Positions 17,922 to 26,725 of a stretch of DNA of 64,000 bases are shown here, piece after piece. Below the pieces are notes generated by a model. That model was not told where the DNA came from. It saw only the letters and a program-made list of their open reading frames with translations, and ran no database searches. Position 1 is the first letter of the stretch. Every line of letters begins with the position of its first letter. The translations under genes and the position numbers were made by a program. The stretch comes from Pseudohongiella sp. (lineage in GTDB: Bacteria > Pseudomonadota > Gammaproteobacteria > Pseudomonadales > Pseudohongiellaceae), in contig NZ_DRFV01000003.1 in the NCBI RefSeq assembly GCF_011050365.1, positions 1 to 64,000 on the forward strand. Reading direction: 5' to 3'.

Positions 17922-20030
17922 CTAGCGATAGGTCCGGTTGGCGACCCAGGCTTCCAGCAGAAACAGTAACAACACTGTCAGCACTATCCACCACCAGATG
18001 CGCTGCGGCTGTTCCAGCTCGGCGATCAGTTGTGCCGTGCGCACACCGGCTGCGACACTGGGTGTGGTCTCCGGATTCAGGATCTGGTCATGCAGCACCG
18101 TCACATCCACCTGAGCCAGTTCCGCAGCCTCCGCCTCAATATTAACTGCAAAGTTGAGGCCGTTTTCGGTGCGCACAAAGCCCGGCATGCTGGCGCGATA
18201 AAACGGGTTGTCGGCGCTGACAGTTTCCGATGTACCATCCGGCACAACCACGTCAAGCTGTGCGGCACCGTCGGCAAATGCCGGGGTCAAATCAACCATA
18301 TCACCCACCAGCCAGGCACGCTGTTGCAGAGGAGGCTGAATCATATAGGTGAGCGTTTCATGGACAAACGGCAGATACAGCCCCTGCAAGGGGAAGTTAC
18401 TCCAACCCAGATCGAGTGGCGAGGTGACCAGCATGGTCCGGCCTTCGCCGACGGCACGCTCGAGCAACAGGGGATCACCGGAATCAAAGCGCATCAGCAC
18501 CTCGCCGCTGTCGACCGGTTCACTGCGCCAGTAGCCCTGAAAGCGCGCACTCCAGTCAACATCCAGCGGACGCAATGCCGGATGACGTCGGTCTACATCG
18601 GCAATCAGCAGATAGTCATTAGCCGCCAGCGTTTGTGCGCTGCCCAGTCTGCCCGGCGTCAGATTCGCTAACTGCTGATTAAAGTCGGTCGCGTCAACAC
18701 GATCACCCGGGGCCAGTAGCAAGCTGCCGCCACTGGTGACAAATCGTTCCAGTGCCTGTTGCGCTGCCCCGACGAAAGCGCCGGTGTTAAGCAGCACCAC
18801 CGCATCATGCTGATCAAGATCGGTTGCCTCAAACTCAGCCATGGTGACCTGAGTAACCGAGAACGGTGAGTTCTCCATGCCTTCCAGCGCGAGCACAAAC
18901 CAATGCGCCTCGTCATCGTACCAGTCTGTTGACGGGTCACCATTGACCACGAGTACACGCATCGCCGGCATGACATCGAGGCTGAAGTACCAGCGGTTAT
19001 CCAGATCAAATGTATCGCCGGCGAGCACCAGCTCACCGGTATAGGCACCACTGCCATCAAGCGCCAGCGGCAGCTCCAGCACAGTCTCGGAACGATCGCC
19101 CAGCTCAAACGGCCGTCGCTGCTGCGGCTCACCGTTGACCAGCAGCGCTACTTCACCGCGCTCCAGCAAAACACTGCCGGTACTGCGTACTCTGGCCAGT
19201 ACCTGTTGCGCTTCCAACAGCCCGGCATCGGCACTGTCCACAGCTTCTGTTTCGCCGCCCGGCGCCCCTGCCTCCCGGTTCATCGCGCTTGCCATCAGCT
19301 GCTGCGGCGCACGCACATCAATCAGGCTGAGGTTACTGCTACGCTCATCACCCACATTGACGCCGGAAAAGGAGACACCCGGTGCCAACATCCAGCCAGC
19401 ATCATTGTCGTCACTGTCGATTCCGCTCATGCCACTGGCCTGGAAATCCGATATCATCACGATGCTACGCTGCTCGTGGCGTGACTGTGTCAGCATGTCA
19501 TTGGCCAGTCTCAGCACAGGGAAGAATCGGACGCGCTCATACCCGGGGTCTGGCAAATTATCGATAAATGTGCGCAAGCTACTCAGATCGGTGGTCAACT
19601 CACGAACTGCCAGTGTCCCCTCGGCAAAACTGATGACGCCGGCTTCATCTCCGGCGGACAGGGTATCCAGCGCCTGCAACGCCTGTTGCCTTGCCTGCTC
19701 AAAGCGGTCACCAACCTGCATGCTCAGCGAGCTGTCAATCAGCAGCATGGTTGATTGTGGTTCCGCGTCCAGCAACTGGGCGATAGAACCCTGGTAAAAC
19801 AAGGGCCGGGCGAATGCGAACACCAACAGACAGATCAGCGCCGCGCGTAGCAGTAACAACAACCACTGCTGGATTTGCTGGAACAGAATCAGCTTCTTGG
19901 TTGTCTGCTTCAGAAAGCGCAATGACCCGAACATGATCTTGGGCGGGTTTTCGCGCCGAATCAGGTGAATCGCGATCGGTATCGCGGCAGCCAGTAAGCC
20001 AAACAGAAACAAAGGATTCAGAAAACTCAT
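17922..20030 (-). CDS. BatA/vWA-domain membrane protein of the MoxR operon
   Basis: This encodes 702 residues. The N-terminal 80 residues are a BatA-type membrane domain (NPLFLFGLLAAAIPIAIHL, then a second helix LLLLLRAALICLLVFAFARP). A von Willebrand A domain follows at about 90-260, with MIDAS residues DSSLS. A long periplasm-type beta-rich region then contains a GATase-like fold with LVVNGDPSTDWYDDE. A C-terminal helix (WWWIVLTVLLLFLLEAW) closes it. The DUF58 stop codon directly abuts this ATG (TAAATG). It is the last gene of the eight-gene operon. It probably forms a metal-dependent adhesion or assembly partner for the MoxR ATPase. Confidence 0.82.
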   Translation of the reverse strand: MSFLNPLFLFGLLAAAIPIAIHLIRRENPPKIMFGSLRFLKQTTKKLILFQQIQQWLLLLLRAALICLLVFAFARPLFYQGSIAQLLDAEPQSTMLLIDSSLSMQVGDRFEQARQQALQALDTLSAGDEAGVISFAEGTLAVRELTTDLSSLRTFIDNLPDPGYERVRFFPVLRLANDMLTQSRHEQRSIVMISDFQASGMSGIDSDDNDAGWMLAPGVSFSGVNVGDERSSNLSLIDVRAPQQLMASAMNREAGAPGGETEAVDSADAGLLEAQQVLARVRSTGSVLLERGEVALLVNGEPQQRRPFELGDRSETVLELPLALDGSGAYTGELVLAGDTFDLDNRWYFSLDVMPAMRVLVVNGDPSTDWYDDEAHWFVLALEGMENSPFSVTQVTMAEFEATDLDQHDAVVLLNTGAFVGAAQQALERFVTSGGSLLLAPGDRVDATDFNQQLANLTPGRLGSAQTLAANDYLLIADVDRRHPALRPLDVDWSARFQGYWRSEPVDSGEVLMRFDSGDPLLLERAVGEGRTMLVTSPLDLGWSNFPLQGLYLPFVHETLTYMIQPPLQQRAWLVGDMVDLTPAFADGAAQLDVVVPDGTSETVSADNPFYRASMPGFVRTENGLNFAVNIEAEAAELAQVDVTVLHDQILNPETTPSVAAGVRTAQLIAELEQPQRIWWWIVLTVLLLFLLEAWVANRTYR

Positions 20031-20924
20031 TTATGCGCTCCGGGTTCGCCGTGCCAGATACGAGGCCAATGCCTTGTCCAGTGGCTGCGAAGTGTTGAGC
20101 AGGCAATAATCAACGCCGCTGGTCTGGCAACGCTTGCGACAGTCATCCAGATAGGTATTCAGATTCTCCAGATACGCGTTGCGAATGGCGGCCGGCGACG
20201 TGATATGGGTTTCGGCTGTTTCCATATCAATAAATTCAGAGGATTCGTTAAAATTGAAATGCAGTTCCTGTTCGTCCAGCACATGAAACACAATCACTTC
20301 GTTACCCATCGCCCGCAGTTGCTGCAACGTACGAATACTGGCCTGCTCGTCTGCCAGCATGTCACTGATCAGTATCACCAGGCTCTTACGTTTTAACGTC
20401 ATCGCCAGCTCGGTGAGCGGGCGCACAATATCGGTTTTGGTGCCGGCAGTCAGCTCGTGCAGGCTGCGCAGAATCCGGATCAGATGCAGCTGGCGGGCTT
20501 TCGCCGGAATGTAATCACGTATCTTGTCATCAAAGGTAATGAGGCCTACTGCATCGCGCTGCCGCATGATGAAATAGGCCAGCGCTGACGCAAGCGTGCG
20601 CCCATATTCCAGTTTGCTCATGCCATCGGAGGCATATGACATTGAGGCGCTGCTGTCGAGCAGTATGTACGCGCGGACATTGGTTTCATCTTCATACTGC
20701 TTGATGTATAACTTGTCGCTGCGCCCGTACAGCTTCCAGTCCACATGTCGCATGTCATCGCCACGATAATAATGCCGGTAATCGGTGAACTCGACACTGA
20801 AGCCCCGCTTCGGGCTTTTATGCAGTCCGGCAATAAACCCTTCCACCACCACGCGCGCGCGCATCTCGAGATTGTCGAGCGTGGCCAGTACTGCCGGATC
20901 AATAAACGTGTTGCTCTGGGTCAT
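20031..20924 (-). CDS. DUF58 protein (vWA-like), MoxR partner
   Basis: This encodes 297 residues. The DUF58 signature (DYRHYYRGDDMRHVDWKLYGRSD) is followed by a vWA-like fold with DSSASMSY as MIDAS motif and VILISDMLADE. DUF58 proteins are the commonest genetic partners of MoxR AAA+ ATPases and are thought to be adaptors that present substrates to them. There is no signal peptide and no membrane helix, so it is cytoplasmic. It lies 61 bp after moxR and abuts the next gene. Confidence 0.9.
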   Translation of the reverse strand: MTQSNTFIDPAVLATLDNLEMRARVVVEGFIAGLHKSPKRGFSVEFTDYRHYYRGDDMRHVDWKLYGRSDKLYIKQYEDETNVRAYILLDSSASMSYASDGMSKLEYGRTLASALAYFIMRQRDAVGLITFDDKIRDYIPAKARQLHLIRILRSLHELTAGTKTDIVRPLTELAMTLKRKSLVILISDMLADEQASIRTLQQLRAMGNEVIVFHVLDEQELHFNFNESSEFIDMETAETHITSPAAIRNAYLENLNTYLDDCRKRCQTSGVDYCLLNTSQPLDKALASYLARRTRSA

Positions 20925-20985
20925 GCTGCATATCCTGCGGCCAGACGTGCCGGCGCTATGGTATTAAGAGTCAGGCCTGCGACTT

Positions 20986-22023
20986 TCACAGGCCGGGCTC
21001 TTTCACGGTCGCCACAACACGGCGTATCAACTCGTCCGGGGTGATACGTTCAGCCTCGGCGTGGAAGTTGAGCTGCAGTCGATGGCGCAGTACCGAGGGC
21101 GCCAGCGTGCGGATATCGTTGAATGAGACATTGTATCGACCATGTAACAGGGCCCGCACCTTGCCAGCCAACACCAGATTCTGCGAGGCGCGGATACCCG
21201 CCCCCCAGGTAACCCAATCCTTGACGAACTCAGGCGAGTTTTCATTCTGTGGGCGCGTTGCATGCACCAGCCGCACCGCGTATTGGATAACAGACTGTGC
21301 CGCCGGCACCTGCCTGGCAATCCTCTGAAAAGCAAGGATGTCTTCGCCGCTCAAGGGATGGGATACGGAGCGGTCAAAGTTGCGCGTGGTATTGCTGACC
21401 ACCATGACTTCTTCTTCCTCGGTCAGATACCCCAGTTCGATCTTGAACATGAAGCGGTCGAGCTGCGCTTCCGGCAACGGATAGGTACCTTCCAGTTCGA
21501 TCGGGTTCTGAGTGGCCAGCACAAAGAATGGTTCTGCCATTTTGTGAGTGACACCTGCTGCCGTCACCTGGCGCTCCTCCATGGCCTCCAGCAGGGATGA
21601 CTGGGTTTTTGGCGGAGTGCGGTTAATTTCGTCAGCTAACAGGATATTGGTGAAGATAGGTCCTTTGACAAAAACCAGTTTGCGTCGACCATCGTTCTCT
21701 TCAACAATTTCCGCACCCACAACGTCCGCAGGCATCAGATCCGGCGTGAATTGAATACGGCTGAAATTCAATTGCAGAATATCGGCAACAGTCTTGATCA
21801 ACAGCGTCTTCGCCAGACCCGGCACACCCGTCACCAGACAATGACCACCGGCGAACAGGGCAATCAACAACTCTTCGATGACAGCATCCTGACCCACGAT
21901 GACCTTGCGGATCTCGTGCACCATCTGATCCCGGCCCTGCTGCATTTTTTTCACCAGTGCCAGATCGTCCTGATCCTCCAGGCCTGCAGTCGGATGCTCG
22001 GTAATGATATCGGTGTCACTCAT
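20986..22023 (-). CDS. MoxR-family AAA+ ATPase
   Basis: This encodes 345 residues. Walker A is GVPGLAKT and Walker B is LLADEINR. Sensor 1 is LATQNPIE, and the arginine finger region is PLPEAQLDRFMF. A lid domain completes a standard MoxR protein. These ATPases act as chaperones that mature or activate vWA-domain proteins. Here three vWA-type proteins are encoded in the same operon. The ribosome-binding site GCAGGA lies close to the ATG, 15 bp after the DUF4159 stop. Confidence 0.93.
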   Translation of the reverse strand: MSDTDIITEHPTAGLEDQDDLALVKKMQQGRDQMVHEIRKVIVGQDAVIEELLIALFAGGHCLVTGVPGLAKTLLIKTVADILQLNFSRIQFTPDLMPADVVGAEIVEENDGRRKLVFVKGPIFTNILLADEINRTPPKTQSSLLEAMEERQVTAAGVTHKMAEPFFVLATQNPIELEGTYPLPEAQLDRFMFKIELGYLTEEEEVMVVSNTTRNFDRSVSHPLSGEDILAFQRIARQVPAAQSVIQYAVRLVHATRPQNENSPEFVKDWVTWGAGIRASQNLVLAGKVRALLHGRYNVSFNDIRTLAPSVLRHRLQLNFHAEAERITPDELIRRVVATVKEPGL

Positions 22024-22038
22024 GGTTTTGTCCTGCCT

Positions 22039-22971
22039 CTAGTGTGTATATGCGTAAATCAGATAATTGATACCCAGCCGGTAAGCTTCGTTGCTCATAC
22101 TGGTGGGATAGTATTCGTGGAAGGTGTGCTCCCAGCCATCTCCCATGTCGGAATTGAAACTGGCAACTACCATCACGCGGCCTGCATCATCCAGAATGGC
22201 ATGCACGGATGGTGGATAACGTGGATCGTCGAGCGTCACGCTGCCGTAGTCCCAGGTCACGGCGCGGCCAGGCACCTGCGCGACCTGATCAATATCGTAG
22301 AATATGCCAAAGATTTCATGATCCAGGTCCAGCCTTACCAGTTCGCGGTCCGGAAAAATCTTGGCGATCTCGATCAGGAAATCCTGATAATGTGCCTCCC
22401 CCCAAAAATCATCCAACATGACAAAGCCGCCACGCAGGGCGAATTCGCGCAGCGCAGCGACCTCGTCAGCGGAAAAATTAGGACCACTGCTCATGCCACC
22501 AATCGGCACCCGCTTCATCGTCATGTAGAGAAATATATGCTCAAACAGCTCCGGGTCAGTCAGGTCTATCCAGCGCGTGTTGTAGGTCTGAGCGTCAATA
22601 AAGGTATAGCGTTGCACACCTCGCATGAAGTTCTGCTCGGCGTCGGGGAAATCCGTGTCCCACCATCCCCCACGCCGGCCACGACCACCAGGGTAGTTTT
22701 CATAACGTCCCCGCAGCCAGGTAAATTCGGGGGTGCCCGGCCCCTCGGCTGATTGCTGGCCGGACGCCACCCCGGTATCCGGAAAGGCCTGGTTCTCCCG
22801 GCGGAAGCGACTGAAATCAAAATCCGGTGGCAGCGCGACGCCGGGCCTGGGCGATGGCTGCGCGTCTGTCGACGAGGGTTCCTGCGCCAGCGCCGGCAAG
22901 GCTGACAGTAACATCAGCGCGGTCAGCGCCGATCGCATCGTCAGTGAACTGAGTACTCGTCGCAGCCTCAT
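22039..22971 (-). CDS. DUF4159 secreted protein
   Basis: This encodes 310 residues. A signal peptide ends near LPALAQEP, and a Pro-rich linker leads to a DUF4159 domain of glutamine-amidotransferase-like fold. That domain includes FTWLRGRYENYPGGRGRRG, WWDTDFPDAEQNF and GGFVMLDDFWG. The usual amidotransferase Cys-His-Glu triad is not apparent, so it is likely a binding module in the periplasm. It starts 3 nt after the stop of the TPR/gluzincin gene and is co-transcribed with MoxR. Its role is unknown. Confidence 0.85.
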   Translation of the reverse strand: MRLRRVLSSLTMRSALTALMLLSALPALAQEPSSTDAQPSPRPGVALPPDFDFSRFRRENQAFPDTGVASGQQSAEGPGTPEFTWLRGRYENYPGGRGRRGGWWDTDFPDAEQNFMRGVQRYTFIDAQTYNTRWIDLTDPELFEHIFLYMTMKRVPIGGMSSGPNFSADEVAALREFALRGGFVMLDDFWGEAHYQDFLIEIAKIFPDRELVRLDLDHEIFGIFYDIDQVAQVPGRAVTWDYGSVTLDDPRYPPSVHAILDDAGRVMVVASFNSDMGDGWEHTFHEYYPTSMSNEAYRLGINYLIYAYTH

Positions 22972-22974
22972 GGC

Positions 22975-25695
22975 TCAGTCTTCCTCCTCACCAGCAACTG
23001 CCTGCAACAGGATACGCTGCGCTCTTTCATAGGTCGGCGCTGTTTCCAGCGCCCGCAGTATCGTCATCCGGGCATCGTCAGATTGACTGTTCTCCAGGTA
23101 GGCTTGCGCCAGATTGGTGCGAGCTGCCACCGGATCATTCTGGTCCAGCGTCAGCAGCACTTCATACTCCTGAACACTGCGCTCGGTATCGCCTTGTCGG
23201 GATGCCAGTTCAGCGTTTACGCGATGAATTTCCGGCCGGTAAGGATTCACCGCCAATGCCCGATCGATGTAGTACGCGGCCTGTTCCAGGTCACCACTGT
23301 CCAGTGCAAACTGCGCCAGAGTCATCGGTGCGTTATAGTCATGCTGCTGATTCTCCAGCATGATCGCCAGCTGCTCTCGCTGTGCTACCTCGTCACCCAT
23401 GGCTTCATAAATCTGAGCCAGCACCAGCGACGGACTGGGATAACCGGTATAGTCTGGCAGTAACTCATGCGCGGTGCGCAAATGCGTTATTGCCTCCGTG
23501 TAGGCTTCCTCACGGAACAATACGATACCGAGCTGCAAATGCGCCTGAAAATCACGCGGCTCACGTTGCACGCGACCCTGCATGTATTGTTTAAGAGACT
23601 CGCTGTTGTATAACTCGGCAAGTACGGCGCTGCTGTTCTCCCGGACGCCATGCCCGTGCCCCTCGCCTTCATCGGGACTGTCTTCGGCGTGGACGTAAAC
23701 GTTGATGTCCGCCACCCGCTGATCAATCCAGGCACGGAAACCGGCATCAAAGGTCTCCATATCAATGCCGAACACGTTAAAGAATTTTTCGCTTTCATCC
23801 TTGATCTCGGCGTACTCGTGGATCAGCGCAAGCAGGCTGTCAAAGCCGTATTGCTCGGCGATATACTCCACTACCAGGTAGGATTGAAAATAGGCGAAGC
23901 TCAAATCCGCATCGCTGTTGGCGCCGGTAAATCCGTCATTTAGGCTGCCGACCGGCAGCAGACGATCCTGTCGCACGGCACGGATCAGATCCAGGCCCTG
24001 ACGACGCCCCCACTCAGGTCGTCCCTGGCTCTCTTCCCAGGTGGAAATGCCCTCGGACAACCAGCGCGGCATACGATTTTGTGTCATCTGGAGGGTAAAC
24101 ACATGCACCAGTTCATGCCAGACAATTTCCTGCCAGTTGGCACTGAGCGTATCCGGCGAGATCAGGGTAACGACCTTGCCAAAACAGATACCTACCAAAG
24201 GCCCGATATCAGGTAAGCCGACTGAGCGTACCGCGAAATCTTCGGTGCGCTCAAATACCTGGATGACAACCGGCACCTCGGGTTCGAAGCCGTATTTGGC
24301 AACAAGCCGGTCCCAGCTGTCTTCCAGCAGCGGCTCCATGTAGGGCCACAGTACACGGGCGTCGCGCTGACTCATATTGACGCGGAAATGTTCACTCTCC
24401 AGTGTTGCGTACTCCTCCAACACATCGAACACCTGCAACATATTCGAAGTCAGGACATTGAACGGGTCGTTATCAAAGGCCTGTTCCAGATGCTGTTTAC
24501 CTTGATCTTCCTCCCCCAACCGCACCAGATTACCGCCCAGCACGGTGTGCGCATGCCAGTTGCGCGGGTCACGCTCGATAGCCCGGCGCGCATACTCCAC
24601 GGCCTCGGTGAAGCGATAATTGTTGCCCAGAAACTCGGCAATCGAGGCATAGAAATCGGCACTTTCCGGGCTGAAGGCGTTGACACGTTCGCGCAATCGG
24701 GCAAACTCCTGCATGTCATCATTCATCGCAGCGCGTGCCGCCAGCGTTGCCAACGCCGGAATGGACTCGGGATTGATCTCCAGTGCCTGAGCCAGAAAAC
24801 CCAGACCCTCGTCTTCACGACCATTGCGAAGCATCAGGTCACCGAAGGTTTGCAGTGCAGCGACACTTCTTGAATTGGCATCCAGCGCCCGACTCAGATT
24901 GCGCTCCGGACTTTCAATTCTGGCCAGGCCGGCCAGTGCTGGCGCGTACCGACGATTGATTTCCAGCGCTTCGTTATAGTTGATCTGAGCGTCCTGATCG
25001 TTAAACTTTTCCTGAAACAGGTCGCCCCACAACACCAGAGCCTCGAGATTGTTGCCATCCAGTCTGACCGCCTCACTGAACAGTGCATTGGCATCATGGA
25101 ACTCATCCAGTTGACGGGCGGCAACCGCCACCATGGCGACATCAGCAGAGTCGAACACCAACCCGCTGTCATAACGCGCCAGTGCAGCGTTGAACTGTAT
25201 ATCAGCGCTATCGCGATCTCCGCGCAGCGCCAGTACCAGACCATACTGCACCAGGGTCCGCACCGGCGGGTTCAGTTGTCCATCCACAACCTCAGCCAGC
25301 AAGACCTGGGCCTGTTGTGAACGGCCGGTCATGACATACAGCTCAGCCAGCCGGGTAGCAAGTTGCGGATTGTCGGCAGGCGACGTCACAGCTGGCTGCA
25401 ATACAGCCTCGGCCTGCCCATACTGTCCTGTTTCCATGTGTGCCCGACTCAGACCCAATGCTGCCTGAGTCTGAAAAAAGTCGTCATCAACTCTGTTGAA
25501 TACTTCCAGAGCCGCCAGATAGGAACCACGGAGCAGCAATTCATCACCGCGGTCCAGCAACTCCTGCGCCGATGGATTGAGGCCCGTGCCTGGCGCCTGC
25601 GCCAGGCTGTTTGCAGGTAGCAGAGCGACCGCCAGTGTCAGCATTAACACAGGGATCCGCAGGAAAGTCTTAAATGTCTGTTTAAGGCAATGCAT
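22975..25695 (-). CDS. Secreted TPR protein with peptidase MA-like (gluzincin) domain
   Basis: The protein is about 906 residues from the ATG at 25695, behind a GAGGA site. A signal peptide ends near LAQAP. At least eight TPR-like helical repeats fill residues about 25-460. A metalloprotease-like domain carries HELVH (VWHELVHVFTLQ) and, about 20 residues on, the expected third zinc ligand in WLSEGISTWEE. TPR repeats resume at the C-terminus, after a His/Gly/Glu stretch (EGEGHGHGVREN). It is likely a periplasmic protease or scaffold with an intact zinc site. Its start overlaps the end of the caspase-like gene by 14 bp. Confidence 0.85.
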   Translation of the reverse strand: MHCLKQTFKTFLRIPVLMLTLAVALLPANSLAQAPGTGLNPSAQELLDRGDELLLRGSYLAALEVFNRVDDDFFQTQAALGLSRAHMETGQYGQAEAVLQPAVTSPADNPQLATRLAELYVMTGRSQQAQVLLAEVVDGQLNPPVRTLVQYGLVLALRGDRDSADIQFNAALARYDSGLVFDSADVAMVAVAARQLDEFHDANALFSEAVRLDGNNLEALVLWGDLFQEKFNDQDAQINYNEALEINRRYAPALAGLARIESPERNLSRALDANSRSVAALQTFGDLMLRNGREDEGLGFLAQALEINPESIPALATLAARAAMNDDMQEFARLRERVNAFSPESADFYASIAEFLGNNYRFTEAVEYARRAIERDPRNWHAHTVLGGNLVRLGEEDQGKQHLEQAFDNDPFNVLTSNMLQVFDVLEEYATLESEHFRVNMSQRDARVLWPYMEPLLEDSWDRLVAKYGFEPEVPVVIQVFERTEDFAVRSVGLPDIGPLVGICFGKVVTLISPDTLSANWQEIVWHELVHVFTLQMTQNRMPRWLSEGISTWEESQGRPEWGRRQGLDLIRAVRQDRLLPVGSLNDGFTGANSDADLSFAYFQSYLVVEYIAEQYGFDSLLALIHEYAEIKDESEKFFNVFGIDMETFDAGFRAWIDQRVADINVYVHAEDSPDEGEGHGHGVRENSSAVLAELYNSESLKQYMQGRVQREPRDFQAHLQLGIVLFREEAYTEAITHLRTAHELLPDYTGYPSPSLVLAQIYEAMGDEVAQREQLAIMLENQQHDYNAPMTLAQFALDSGDLEQAAYYIDRALAVNPYRPEIHRVNAELASRQGDTERSVQEYEVLLTLDQNDPVAARTNLAQAYLENSQSDDARMTILRALETAPTYERAQRILLQAVAGEEED

Positions 25696-26725
25696 TATAT
25701 GTCCTCGTCCGGGTTGCCAGATCAATCAACAGGGCTTCCAGCCGGCGCCAGTATTCGTCCTCCAGGTAGTTCTGTTTTTGATTGCGCAAAATGAAAATCT
25801 CGCGTTCGATCGACTGCATGTCTGCGCGCAACGCCTGTGCCTGCGGTGACGTTTTTTCTTCCTGCGGGACGATCACATCAAGATAGGCAATTTCGGCCAG
25901 CAGTCCGTCCGCCTGGTTCGGTCCCGGCTCCCGGGAAAAAAGCCCATCACCGGTATCATCAAGCACTGCATTCTCGGTGGCCAGTCGCCCCTGCTCTTCA
26001 TACCAGCCCGCTACACGTCCCCGGGCATAATTGAAGATTTCCAGCACGGACACGCGGGCGTTGCGGTCCAGGTCGGCGGTGTGGCTTTGCAGACCTTCGA
26101 TCAGATAGCCGGGGAATATCGGATCATAGCGCTCAGAGGGCGAGCGTGTCGCCGATACCACAACGCGCCCTAATGCTGACAACTCGCGCGAGAACTCAAA
26201 GCTGGCACTGGTCGTGTTGATCACTACGATATCCTGCTCGGAGAACCCGTCCAGCATCGCCGCCAGATCGGTGCCGGTCATGTCAGGGCCCACGTTATTG
26301 AATTTGGCTGCGCCAAAAGTGCCGGAACCGTGACCGATCATAAACAATGTCACCTGGTCCCCTGCCGATACCTCCTGTTGCAGGTTCGCTAATTCCGCAG
26401 CGATGTCGTCCGCACGGGAGCTGCCGCTGACAGCTAAACTTCCGGGGCTCTGGCCGGCATCAAACAGTACGCGGATGTTGCCACTGCTGTATCCGTAATC
26501 ATCCCTCAGGGTGTCATGCAGGTCCCGCGTCCAGCGCAGAAAGCGCTCAGCTATTGCGTCAGACGCCGCTGCGCCAGTGACGATCACCGCGTACTTTTCG
26601 GTATTGACACTTTGCTGAAACCACGGCGTGCTCTCGTCATCCGGCAACTGCGCCTGCAGAGACAATCCCGGTGACAATACCAGCAGCGCCGCCGCGCAAA
26701 CCTGGTAGACAAAACGCCAGTTCAT
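25682..26725 (-). CDS. Secreted caspase/legumain-like (clan CD) protein, probably lacking the catalytic Cys
   Basis: This encodes 347 residues. A signal peptide (to about SLQAQ) precedes an alpha/beta domain. It has KYAVIVTGAAASD as first strand and TLFMIGHGSG, whose His at about 131 matches the catalytic His of C13/C14 peptidases. The strand VVINTTSASFEFSREL follows at about 160-175. In active clan CD peptidases the nucleophile Cys sits at the end of this strand (as in DACxSG); here the position reads Asn-Thr-Thr-Ser, with no Cys. A C-terminal coiled coil follows (about 290-345). It may be a pseudo-enzyme or use Ser/Thr. It is joined to its neighbours by 4-bp and 14-bp overlaps. Confidence 0.72.
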   Translation of the reverse strand: MNWRFVYQVCAAALLVLSPGLSLQAQLPDDESTPWFQQSVNTEKYAVIVTGAAASDAIAERFLRWTRDLHDTLRDDYGYSSGNIRVLFDAGQSPGSLAVSGSSRADDIAAELANLQQEVSAGDQVTLFMIGHGSGTFGAAKFNNVGPDMTGTDLAAMLDGFSEQDIVVINTTSASFEFSRELSALGRVVVSATRSPSERYDPIFPGYLIEGLQSHTADLDRNARVSVLEIFNYARGRVAGWYEEQGRLATENAVLDDTGDGLFSREPGPNQADGLLAEIAYLDVIVPQEEKTSPQAQALRADMQSIEREIFILRNQKQNYLEDEYWRRLEALLIDLATRTRTYNALP

